A stretch of 64,000 nucleotides of DNA from Isoptericola dokdonensis DS-3 (GTDB lineage Bacteria > Actinomycetota > Actinomycetes > Actinomycetales > Cellulomonadaceae): the NCBI RefSeq assembly GCF_001636295.1, contig NZ_CP014209.1, positions 2,790,001 to 2,854,000 of the forward strand, read 5' to 3'. Position numbers and translations under genes: made by a program. Position 1 is the first letter of the stretch. Each line of letters begins with the position of its first letter. Below the pieces are notes generated by a model. The model had not been told where the DNA came from, did not search any database, and saw nothing but the letters and a program-made list of their open reading frames with translations. Shown here piece after piece: positions 15,562 through 22,810 of the stretch.

Positions 15562-17568
15562 TCACGGCTCGACGTCGTCGTGCAGCACCACCCGCGACAG
15601 TTCGTAGCCCCCGTCTGGCAGCCGCCAGAAGTGCAGCCGCCGCGCGGAGGGCGTGTTGATCTGGAGGGACACACGGAAGCAGGTGGCGCCGTCGGCGTCG
15701 CGCGTGACCGGTTGCGAGTCACCGCCCTCGTCGGTGCGGAGCCGGTGGAGCTGGAGGCCGTTGATGTCGGCGGCGCGGCCGGTGACGACGTGCACGACGG
15801 TCTCGACGATCTTGCGGCGGCTGATGCCGCCGAGGGTGAGGGAGTCGAGGAACCGGGGGCCGAGGGAGTAGTCGCGCAGCGGCAGCGAGGCCTTCTGGGC
15901 CGCGGGGACGCCGCGCACCCAGGCGGTGCGGACCTCGTGCCGGAACTGGTCGGCGGGGTCGGTGAACCAGGGACCGTCGTCGTCCGACGTCGGGGTGCGG
16001 CTCTCTGCCTGTTGGCGCCGGAGGTCGGCCTGGCGGTACTTGCGCTTCTGCTCGCCGAGGCTGCGTTCGAGCCGGGTGATCCGTGCTTCGAGCTCGTGGA
16101 CCTCGAGAAGGAGCTGTTCGTTCTCGCTTCTGAGCTGCTGGGCGAGGCGTCCTGAGGTGGTGGCGTCCCGCTCGGCGGTCTCGGCGCGCGTGACGGCGGC
16201 GGCGAGGGCGAGCTGCGCGTCCTGCAGCGCCTTGCCCTTGGGTGCGGGTCCCGCGGGGGTGGCAGGCGGTGCCGGTGTCGGCGCGGGAGGGGGCTGCGGG
16301 GGGCGATGGGTCGGGCCGTGGGACAGGAGCGCCGGTGTGGGTCGCACGGGCGCCGCCTCTGCGGGTACCGCCGCCTCCACGGGTTCCGTCAGGTCCGCCG
16401 GTCCCGTCGTCTCCGCCGGCACGTACGCCGTCGCCGAGGCGGGTTCAGCAGCGGGAGACGGCGACAGCGGAGGTGTCGGTCGCGGTGTCGGTTCCGGCGC
16501 GACGGGTTCGGGCGCACGGCGCCCTGTCGCGACGGGTGGGAGCAGCCACGGCGGCCCGCCGGGCAGCAGGGCGAGGGCCGGGACGGGGACGTCCTCGGTC
16601 TCGTCGACGTCGTCGAGACGGACGGTCAGCCCGGCGGGGCCGACGACGGTGCGGGCGAGCACGACCTCGCCGGGTTCGAAGAGGTCGTCGAGGTGGTCGA
16701 GCTCGTTGGTCGTGACGTGCGCGCGCGGCACCCGGGAGGCGTGCCGCGGTGCCAGCTCGACGGTGACGGCGTCCGCCGACGCCTCGCGTACCCGCACGAG
16801 CACGACGTCGCCGTCGCGGTAGGCGGTGCGCGCCAGGTGCTCGGACGCCGCGTCGTCGGGCAGGTGGGCGCCGACGTCGAGCAGCCGTGACGTGGGGTCG
16901 AGCACGCCGTGCACCCGCAGGCCCGGGGCGAGCACCTGCGCCAGCGGCACCCCGGCCCCGGTGAGCTCCTCCGCGACGGTGGCCTGGCCGCCGTCGTCGA
17001 GGTCGACGAGCGCACGCTGCCCGAGCACCCTGCGCACGATGCCTTCGACGACGGCCGCGGCGGGGGCGAGGTCGGGGGCGCCGATGAGCCCGGCCTGCAG
17101 CGCCGCCCCGAGGACGTCGTGCACGAGGTCCGCGCGGACGCGTGCGCCGTCGGCGTCGGAATAGGCGAAGCGCAGGCGCGACCGGCGTGGTTGGCCGACC
17201 CAGGCGTGGTCGACGGGGTACACGCGGGACGCGCCGCCGTACACCTGCGTCTGCGGGGGCATCGCGGCGGAGAACGCCCACGACGGGTCGCCGGTGCGGA
17301 CGAGCGCCACCTCGGCGAGGTCACCGACCTCGGACTTCAGCTCGCCGGTGTCGACGTAGGGGCCGTCCGCGTCGGCGGCGGTCGACACGACGGCGACGGG
17401 CCACCTGCGGCCCGGGGTGAGGAGCCGGACGGCGAGCTCGCGGGCGGCCTCGGGCGTGTCGACGGCCACGACGTCCGCGGGCGGGCGCGCGCGGGTCGGG
17501 ACGTCCTGCTCGCCGAGGGGCGGCGCGGCGGCGCGACGCTGCTCCCGGGCACGGTTGCGCTGGGGCAC
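15562..17568 (-). CDS. Large unrecognised protein: N-terminal globular, two S1/OB-like segments, Pro-rich linker, coiled coil, C-terminal globular domain
   Basis: The 668-residue protein starts at a GTG close behind AGGAGGT. I do not recognise the family. Residues 35-160 are a mixed alpha/beta domain (WPVAVVSTAADADGPYVDTG, QVYGGASRVYPVDHAW). Residues 195-340 hold two beta-rich stretches (GDVVLVRVREASADAVTVEL and GEVVLARTVVGPAGLTVRLD) that look like S1/OB barrels. Residues 350-450 are Pro/Ala-rich. Residues 450-520 form a coiled coil (RLAQQLRSENEQLLLEVHEL). The last 140 residues are a globular domain (RRKIVETVVHVVTGRAADIN, ending GGYELSRVVLHDDVEP). S1-like folds suggest RNA contact. It lies between the DUF2075 nuclease-helicase and Fic genes, so a conflict-system role is possible. 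This is inference. Confidence 0.75.
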   Translation of the reverse strand: MPQRNRAREQRRAAAPPLGEQDVPTRARPPADVVAVDTPEAARELAVRLLTPGRRWPVAVVSTAADADGPYVDTGELKSEVGDLAEVALVRTGDPSWAFSAAMPPQTQVYGGASRVYPVDHAWVGQPRRSRLRFAYSDADGARVRADLVHDVLGAALQAGLIGAPDLAPAAAVVEGIVRRVLGQRALVDLDDGGQATVAEELTGAGVPLAQVLAPGLRVHGVLDPTSRLLDVGAHLPDDAASEHLARTAYRDGDVVLVRVREASADAVTVELAPRHASRVPRAHVTTNELDHLDDLFEPGEVVLARTVVGPAGLTVRLDDVDETEDVPVPALALLPGGPPWLLPPVATGRRAPEPVAPEPTPRPTPPLSPSPAAEPASATAYVPAETTGPADLTEPVEAAVPAEAAPVRPTPALLSHGPTHRPPQPPPAPTPAPPATPAGPAPKGKALQDAQLALAAAVTRAETAERDATTSGRLAQQLRSENEQLLLEVHELEARITRLERSLGEQKRKYRQADLRRQQAESRTPTSDDDGPWFTDPADQFRHEVRTAWVRGVPAAQKASLPLRDYSLGPRFLDSLTLGGISRRKIVETVVHVVTGRAADINGLQLHRLRTDEGGDSQPVTRDADGATCFRVSLQINTPSARRLHFWRLPDGGYELSRVVLHDDVEP

Positions 17569-17681
17569 TCCACCTCCTGACCCTGTGGACCGAGGCTATC
17601 CGGGTCCTGCGACGACGAGTCCACGGGCGCGCGGAGGAGCCGCCGTCGACGCACCGGCGACGGCCGGCGCGGGAGCTGTTC

Positions 17682-18839
17682 CTAGGCGGCCGCCCGCCTC
17701 CGGACGTCGTCGATCAGCCACGGGTAGGGATCGGCGAGTGCTGGGCGGCCCGATCTGATGTCGTGGCCGATCGCCCGCAGCGGACCCGTGGCGGTGTAGT
17801 AGCGGCCGCGCGTCTGACCGTGCGCCTCGAGCAGTCCTGCCGCGACGAGGGCGCGCAGGTCACGACTGGCGGTCTGCTCCTCGATGCCGGCCTGCTTCAC
17901 GTACGTCGGGCGGGCGACGCGCAGCCCGCGGACGGCGTCGAAGAGCGCGTCCGCCGTGCGTTCCTGCACCCCGTGCCGGGCGATCAGCTCGTCGATCGCC
18001 TGCCAGGTCCGCACGGCCTCGTCGAAGCGTCGCTGCAGGGTCTGGGCCTGCATGTGATGTGCGCGGAGGTTGAACTTGATCCAGAGCCCGGCGTCGTGCT
18101 GCGGGTTCCACGCCCCTCGCCCGGTCGCCGCCAGGATGCGGTGGTAGTCCTCGGTGTTGCCACCCAGCCATTCCTCGATGCTGGAGAACGTCAGTTCGAG
18201 GACTCGGTCCTGGGCGAGGACGAAGGTCTGCAGGGCTCGTGCGATGCGACCGTTGCCGTCCTTGAACGGGTGGATCATCACGAGGTTGAGATGGGCCATC
18301 GCTGCGTCGACGAGCGGTTCCGTCCCTCCGGTCGTCAGGGTGTCGACCAGCGCTTCGACGAGCCCGGGGACCATCTCGGACGGCGGCCCCTCGTAGACCG
18401 TGGCGTCCCGGGTCTCGTCGCGGACGTAGATCGGGCCGGGACGGAACCGTCCCGGCTCGACCGACAGGTCGTGCTCGAGCAGCATGAAGTGCATCGACCG
18501 CAGGGTCTGGGAGTCGATGCCGAAGCCGACTTCCGGAGCCATGCGCAAGATGTACGTCATCATCCGGCGATACCCGAGGATCTCTGACCAGGTGCGTTGG
18601 TCGGCGGTCAGGGGCGGCTCGTCGTCGACGGCGGCGAGCGCGTCCTGATCGGAGACGGTGTAGCCCTCGATCGTGTTGGAGCCCTGGATGGCTCGAGCCT
18701 GGGTCGTACGGCGCATCCCACTGGTCCACCGTCGGGGGGTGCGCAGCATCGTCGCCAGGGAGTCACGGAGGCCGCGGATCTCGTTGATGACTCCGGCATC
18801 CTCGTGGTCCGTCTCGGGTGTCCGGTAGATGGCGGTCAC
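17682..18839 (-). CDS. Class II Fic family adenylyltransferase
   Basis: The 385-residue protein starts at a GTG with GGAGG 5 nt upstream. The active-site motif is HPFKDGNGRIAR (H190-R201), matching HPFx(D/E)GNGRxxR fully. An N-terminal inhibitory helix is visible as SNTIEG (S54, E58), which marks a self-inhibited class II enzyme. The flap region is PIYVRDETRDATVYEGPP. The last 100 residues form a winged-helix domain (VARPTYVKQAGIEEQTASRD, then LRALVAAGLLEAHGQTRGR), as in many Fic/DUF4172 proteins. It probably attaches AMP to a protein target; some act as toxins or in transcriptional self-control. An inverted repeat sits upstream of its ribosome site. Confidence 0.9.
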   Translation of the reverse strand: MTAIYRTPETDHEDAGVINEIRGLRDSLATMLRTPRRWTSGMRRTTQARAIQGSNTIEGYTVSDQDALAAVDDEPPLTADQRTWSEILGYRRMMTYILRMAPEVGFGIDSQTLRSMHFMLLEHDLSVEPGRFRPGPIYVRDETRDATVYEGPPSEMVPGLVEALVDTLTTGGTEPLVDAAMAHLNLVMIHPFKDGNGRIARALQTFVLAQDRVLELTFSSIEEWLGGNTEDYHRILAATGRGAWNPQHDAGLWIKFNLRAHHMQAQTLQRRFDEAVRTWQAIDELIARHGVQERTADALFDAVRGLRVARPTYVKQAGIEEQTASRDLRALVAAGLLEAHGQTRGRYYTATGPLRAIGHDIRSGRPALADPYPWLIDDVRRRAAA

Positions 18840-18858
18840 GGGGGCCTCCGACGATCGA

Positions 18859-18871
18859 ATGATTCAATCAT
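18859..18871. promoter_or_regulatory. Inverted repeat upstream of the Fic gene
   Basis: ATGATT-C-AATCAT is a perfect 6-bp inverted repeat in an AT-rich patch 20 bp before the Fic start. It is a candidate operator, perhaps for the protein's own winged-helix domain (inference). Confidence 0.45.
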
Positions 18872-18915
18872 CATGTCACTCGGTCGAGAAGTAACGCAAT
18901 GATGAAGTCAAAGCG

Positions 18916-19320
18916 TCACGCGACGTCGCCGTCGACGTAGAACCACCGCCCGCCCTCGCGGACGAACCGGCTGACCTCGCGCAGCTGCCCGCGCTGCCCG
19001 TCCTGGCGGTACGTCGCGACGAACTCGACGGTGCCGGCGTCGTCGAACGGCCCGCCGCCGGTGGCGGAGACGACGTCGAGCCGCAGCCAGCGCTGGTCGG
19101 GGTCGATCTCCAGGTCCGCGGGCCGGGTGGACGGGTGCCACGACGACAGCAGGTAGGCGGCGTCGCCGACGGCGAAGGCGGAGTACCGCGATCGCATGAG
19201 CGCCTCGGCGGTGGGTGCGGCGCGCTCCCTGCGGTGCAGCGGGCCGCAGCACTCGCCGTAGGGGAGGCCGGTCAGGCAGGGGCAGCGTGCGTCGTCGTCC
19301 ACGCCCTCATGATCGGCCAT
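18916..19320 (-). CDS. YchJ family SEC-C metal-binding protein
   Basis: The 134-residue protein starts at ATG 19320; an upstream in-frame ATG lacks family similarity. It opens with the SEC-C/YchJ zinc cluster CPCLTGLPYGECCGPLH (residues 13-29), followed by the conserved TAEALMRSRYSAFAVGD. The NTF2-like part then shows YLLSSWHPSTRP, GTVEFVATYRQDGQ and LREVSRFVREGGRWFYVDGD. This is the standard UPF0225 architecture and length. The molecular role is unknown; SEC-C domains bind zinc and nucleic acid or protein partners. It is divergent from the permease gene, sharing a 129-bp intergenic region containing a TAGCGT -10-like element. Confidence 0.9.
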   Translation of the reverse strand: MADHEGVDDDARCPCLTGLPYGECCGPLHRRERAAPTAEALMRSRYSAFAVGDAAYLLSSWHPSTRPADLEIDPDQRWLRLDVVSATGGGPFDDAGTVEFVATYRQDGQRGQLREVSRFVREGGRWFYVDGDVA

Positions 19321-19449
19321 CGGGTGCCCCGCCGTCGGGCCGCGATCCGTCACCCACTGGTTACACGGGGTCATCGGGCCCGAAACGACCGGTGTTTAGC
19401 GTCGACTTAACGCCGACGTCGGCGCACGACCCATCCGAGGAGCTCAGTG

Positions 19450-20964
19450 ATGACGGACGCACCTGCCACGACGGCGCCCCCCGCGCCACCGGCCAAGCAC
19501 CCGGTGGACGAGGTCCCGCGCCTCGCCCGGCTGTTCCCGCTCGGCCTGCAGCACGTGCTCGCGATGTACGCGGGCGCGGTCGCGGTGCCCCTCATCGTGG
19601 GTGGCGCGCTGGGCTACAGCCCGGAGGACATCGCGTTCCTCATCAGCGCCGACCTGTTCGTGGCGGGCATCGCGTCGATCGTGCAGTCGGTGGGCTTCTG
19701 GCGGTTCGGCGTACGCCTGCCGATCATGCAGGGCGTCACGTTCGCGGCGGTCGGGCCGATGATCAGCATCGGCACGACCTACGACATCACGGCGGTGTTC
19801 GGCGCGACGATCGCGACGGGCCTGTTCATGATCCTCGTCGCACCGTTCTTCTCGACGCTGCTGCGGTTCTTCCCGCCGATCGTCACGGGCACGGTCATCC
19901 TCATCATCGGCGTGTCCCTCATGGACGTCGCCGCGGGCTGGATCACGAGCCAGGGGGAGTCCGCGGCGCCGTCCGACATCGGGCTGGCGTTCGGCACCCT
20001 GCTGTTCATCGTGCTGATCGAGCGGTTCGCCCCTGCGGCGATCGCGCGCTGCTCCGTCCTCATCGGGCTCGCGCTCGGCACGCTGGCGGCGCTGCCGATG
20101 GGCAAGGTCGACTGGTCGGGCGTGGGGGAGGCGGGCTGGTTCGCCCTGGTCACGCCGCTGCACTTCGGCCTCCCGACGTTCCCCGTCGCGGCGGTGCTGT
20201 CCATGCTGGTGGTGGGCCTGGTCATCATGGTCGAGACGACGGGCGACATGATCGCCGTCGGCGAGATCGTCGACCGTCCGGTGAGCAAGAAGCGCCTCGC
20301 GGACGGCCTGCGCGCCGACGGCCTGTCCACCATGCTCGGCGGGTTCTTCAACACCTTCCCGTACACGGCGTTCGCGCAGAACGTCGGCCTGGTCAGCCTC
20401 ACGGGCGTCGCGTCGCGGTTCGTCGCGACGATGGCCGGTGCCATCCTCGTCGTCCTCGGCCTCGTGCCGAAGGTGAGCGCCGTCGTCGAGGGCGTCCCCA
20501 GCGCGGTGCTCGGCGGCGCGGGCATCGCCCTGTTCGGCATGGTCGCGGCGTCCGGCATCCGCTCGCTCACCAAGGTGACGTTCACCAGCAAGAACATCCT
20601 CGTCGTCGCCGTCTCCCTGGGCGTCGCGATGCTCCCGACGGTCAAGCCGGAGATCTACGCCGAGTTCCCGACGTGGTTCCAGCTGATCTTCGACTCCGGT
20701 ATCAGCGCCGGTGCGATCACCGCGATCGCGCTCAACCTGCTCCTCAACGGTGACCAGCTCAAGGGTGGCGTGCAGGACACGCAGGACGTCGCCCCGCACG
20801 ACGCGCTCCGTGCCGTCCAGCCCGCCGTCCTGCACTTCGACGCCGCGACCGGCAAGGAGGAGAAGGTCGAGGCGCCGGTGACCGCGACGACGACGGGCTC
20901 CGACCCCGTCGTGGACGGCACCGAGCCCGACCCTGCCGACGACGAGGCCGGTCGCCGTGTCTGA
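19450..20964 (+). CDS. NCS2 family nucleobase (xanthine/urate-type) permease
   Basis: From ATG 19450 the protein has 504 residues; a GTG one codon earlier is also possible. AGGAG lies 8 nt before the ATG. The N-terminal QH motif (GLQHVLAMYAGAVAVPLIVG) and the NAT signature QNVGLVSLTGV, matching QNxGxxxxT(R/K/G), are both present. About 12-14 hydrophobic segments are evident, including LIIGVSLMDVAAGW and VVGLVIMVETTGDMIAVGE. The E in MVETTGD is the conserved substrate-contact Glu. It imports a purine base with protons or sodium across the membrane, most likely xanthine or urate. The last 65 residues are an acidic cytoplasmic tail. No purine catabolism gene adjoins. It ends at the first 20-bp repeat array. 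Confidence 0.88.
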   Translation: MTDAPATTAPPAPPAKHPVDEVPRLARLFPLGLQHVLAMYAGAVAVPLIVGGALGYSPEDIAFLISADLFVAGIASIVQSVGFWRFGVRLPIMQGVTFAAVGPMISIGTTYDITAVFGATIATGLFMILVAPFFSTLLRFFPPIVTGTVILIIGVSLMDVAAGWITSQGESAAPSDIGLAFGTLLFIVLIERFAPAAIARCSVLIGLALGTLAALPMGKVDWSGVGEAGWFALVTPLHFGLPTFPVAAVLSMLVVGLVIMVETTGDMIAVGEIVDRPVSKKRLADGLRADGLSTMLGGFFNTFPYTAFAQNVGLVSLTGVASRFVATMAGAILVVLGLVPKVSAVVEGVPSAVLGGAGIALFGMVAASGIRSLTKVTFTSKNILVVAVSLGVAMLPTVKPEIYAEFPTWFQLIFDSGISAGAITAIALNLLLNGDQLKGGVQDTQDVAPHDALRAVQPAVLHFDAATGKEEKVEAPVTATTTGSDPVVDGTEPDPADDEAGRRV

Positions 20965-21004
20965 CGGCCCGGTCCCGTCGTCGGCGACCTGGTGCGCGGG
21001 TCCG

Positions 21005-21154
21005 CGAGTCGGCGCGCCGTGCCGCGAGTCAGCGTTGCCGGGCACGAGTCAGCGTGACTGGGTGCGAGTCAGCGCACCGTGCCCCGAGTCAGCACTGTTG
21101 GCCGCGAGTCAGCGCTCCTCTGCGCGAGTCGGCGTGCGACGGCGCGAGCAGGCG
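21005..21154 (+). repeat. 20-bp-period array, forward arm (core CGAGTCAGCG)
   Basis: The core CGAGTCAGCG or a close variant begins at 21005, 21025, 21045, 21065, 21085, 21105 and 21125, with a degraded copy at 21145: exactly every 20 bp. About 10-12 bases per unit are conserved and the rest vary. It fills the convergent space between the permease and MFS genes, and is mirrored by an inverted array starting at 21255. Not described in any family I know. Confidence 0.85.
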
Positions 21155-21175
21155 CAGGACCCGCTCGGTCGGTGC

Positions 21176-21239
21176 GATCAGGCTCTGATCGGTGAACTGC
21201 CTGGTCAGGCGGCTGTCCCGACGCGGACCCGGGTCCGCG
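21176..21239. repeat. Three consecutive hairpin palindromes between the two array arms
   Basis: GATCAG-GCT-CTGATC (21176-21190), GCCTG-GT-CAGGC (21199-21210) and CGCGGACCCGGGTCCGCG (21222-21239, perfect 18-bp palindrome) lie in the middle of the array. They probably give bidirectional termination for the converging permease and MFS transcripts (inference). Confidence 0.55.
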
Positions 21240-21254
21240 GCTCGGGCAGCTTCA

Positions 21255-21334
21255 CGCTGACCGGCGGCTGGTCGTGCTGACTCGTCACAGGGTGCGCTGA
21301 CTCGCGCCGACGTGCGCTGTCTCGCGCCCGGAGG
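21255..21334 (-). repeat. 20-bp-period array, inverted arm (core CGCTGACTCG)
   Basis: CGCTGA-type cores begin at 21255 (variant CGCTGACCGG), 21275, 21295 and 21315, again exactly 20 bp apart. They are the reverse complement of the units at 21005-21154, so the two arms could form a very long imperfect hairpin. The array ends 20 bp before the MFS stop codon. Confidence 0.8.
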
Positions 21335-21353
21335 TCTCGCCGTCGGACGCGGG

Positions 21354-22571
21354 TCAGGCCTCGCGGGCGACGACGTCGGCGGCCTGCTCGACGACGCTGA
21401 CGAGCGGCGGGTTGAGGCGCTCCTCGAGCAGCAGGACGACGAGCGCGAGCAGCACGAGACCGGCGCCGACGAGCGGGACGACCCGCACCCCGACGACGGC
21501 GACGAGCAGCGCGCCGAGCGCGGACCCGCCGGCGATGCCGAGGTTGAAGGTGGACGACGCGACAGCCTGGGCCATGGTGGTGCCGCGGGGGGCGACGAGC
21601 ATGACGCGGTGGGACAGCGCGGGCGGGACGGTGGAGAACGAGAGCCCGCACACGACGAGGAACGTGACCGCAAGGATCTTGTTCTCGCCGAACGCCCACA
21701 GCCCGAGGACGCCGACGGCGTAGATGCCGATCCCGGCGAGGAGCGACGCCGCGGGGCGGCGGTCGAGGTAGCGGCCGACGACGATCGCGCCGACGACGCC
21801 GGCGGCGCCCTGGAGCAGCAGCAGGCCGGGGATGTCGGACTGGGTGAACCCGGTGACGTCCTGGAGGTACTGGGTGCCGAACGTGATGACGCCGAACGCG
21901 CCCGTGACGACGAGCACCGTGGTGACGAGCTGGAACCCGAACCGTCGGCCGCTCGGGTGGGGTGCCTGGGCGGCGCCGCCCGCGCGGGGCGCGACGGTGG
22001 GGAACAGGACCAGCACGATCACCATGACGACGGCGGAGAGCGCGGCGACGGCGCCGAAGGTGACGCGCCAGGTCGTGAGCTCGCCGAGCCAGGTGCCGAT
22101 CGGGACGCCGAGGAGCGGGGCGAGGGAGTTGCCGATGGCGAGGCGGGACATCGCACGCCCGCGCACCAGCGGCGGGAACAGCCCGAGGGTGGCGGGCACG
22201 ACCGCGACCCAGAACAGCGCCTGGGCGAGCCCGGTGACGAGCCGAGCCGCCATGAGCTGCTCGTAGGACGGCGTCAGCGCCGCCCACAGGGTGGCCAGGG
22301 AGGCGACGCCGCAGCAGGCGGCGAGCACCCAGCGGCGCGGGATGCGGCTGGTGGCCCAGGCGAGCGGCACGGACGACACGAGGACGACGAGCGCGTACGC
22401 GGTGACGAGCAGGCCGATCTCGGAGGTGCTGCGGCCGAGGTCGGGGGCCATGAGGGTGAGCAGCCCGGACGGCAAGGACTCGACCGTGACGAAGAGGAAC
22501 GTCGAGGTGGCCATCGCGGCGAGGATGATCGTGGCGCGACGGGTGTCGACGGCGGGCTGCTGGGTGGACAT
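21354..22571 (-). CDS. MFS transporter (DHA1 drug/arabinose-efflux type)
   Basis: The 405-residue protein starts at ATG 22571, preceded by TAGAAT 7 nt upstream (leaderless-type). A 66-codon upstream extension runs through the repeat array and is rejected. Twelve membrane spans are evident. The loop 2-3 motif appears as AWATSRIPRRWVL. Transmembrane segment 5 carries the antiporter-like AIGNSLAPLLGVPIGTWLGE. DHA1 members export drugs, sugars or nucleosides using protons. No closer substrate can be given. The gene is enclosed by 20-bp-period repeat arrays on both sides and is divergent from a LacI regulator, which might control it. Confidence 0.88.
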   Translation of the reverse strand: MSTQQPAVDTRRATIILAAMATSTFLFVTVESLPSGLLTLMAPDLGRSTSEIGLLVTAYALVVLVSSVPLAWATSRIPRRWVLAACCGVASLATLWAALTPSYEQLMAARLVTGLAQALFWVAVVPATLGLFPPLVRGRAMSRLAIGNSLAPLLGVPIGTWLGELTTWRVTFGAVAALSAVVMVIVLVLFPTVAPRAGGAAQAPHPSGRRFGFQLVTTVLVVTGAFGVITFGTQYLQDVTGFTQSDIPGLLLLQGAAGVVGAIVVGRYLDRRPAASLLAGIGIYAVGVLGLWAFGENKILAVTFLVVCGLSFSTVPPALSHRVMLVAPRGTTMAQAVASSTFNLGIAGGSALGALLVAVVGVRVVPLVGAGLVLLALVVLLLEERLNPPLVSVVEQAADVVAREA

Positions 22572-22618
22572 CGAATCGATTCTACGGTTGCGCGGTCGCC
22601 GGACCGAGCCGAATTCTG

Positions 22619-22750
22619 CGCTGACCGGAGTGATCTTGCGCTGACTCGCGCCGTCGTGCGCTGACTCGCGCCCGCCCGCGCTGACTCGCGCCGTCGTGCG
22701 CTGACTGGCGCCCGCCCACGCTGACTGGCGCCCGCGTGCGCTGACTCGGG
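22619..22750 (+). repeat. 20-bp-period array between MFS and LacI genes (core CGCTGACTCGCG)
   Basis: CGCTGAC begins at 22619, 22639, 22659, 22679, 22699, 22719 and 22739, seven units exactly 20 bp apart. The best-conserved block is TGCGCTGACTCGCGCC; some units read CTGGCG. The orientation equals the inverted arm at 21255. It lies in the divergent promoter space, ending 23 bp before the LacI operator. Confidence 0.88.
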
Positions 22751-22772
22751 GTCTTGCCGCCGGTCGCACGGC

Positions 22773-22802
22773 TGTGAGCGTTCACAGTGAGCGCGCTAGA
22801 CT
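22773..22802 (+). promoter_or_regulatory. LacI-type operator and -10 element
   Basis: TGTGA-GCGT-TCACA (22773-22786) is a palindromic LacI/GalR-type operator, with GTGAGCG repeated at 22787. TAGACT (22797-22802) is a -10 element 8 nt before ATG 22811. Binding there would make the lacI-family gene self-repressing and could also affect the divergent MFS gene (inference). Confidence 0.6.
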
Positions 22803-22810
22803 CGGCCCCC

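Noticed and set aside
20989..21334. CRISPR array
   Set aside because: The repeat period is only 20 bp, so no spacer of useful length exists, the conserved core is about 12 bp, and there are no cas genes in the window.
22572..22769. 66-codon N-terminal extension of the MFS protein through the repeat array
   Set aside because: The added residues just translate the 20-bp repeats, no ribosome site precedes them, and membrane span 1 starts right after ATG 22571.
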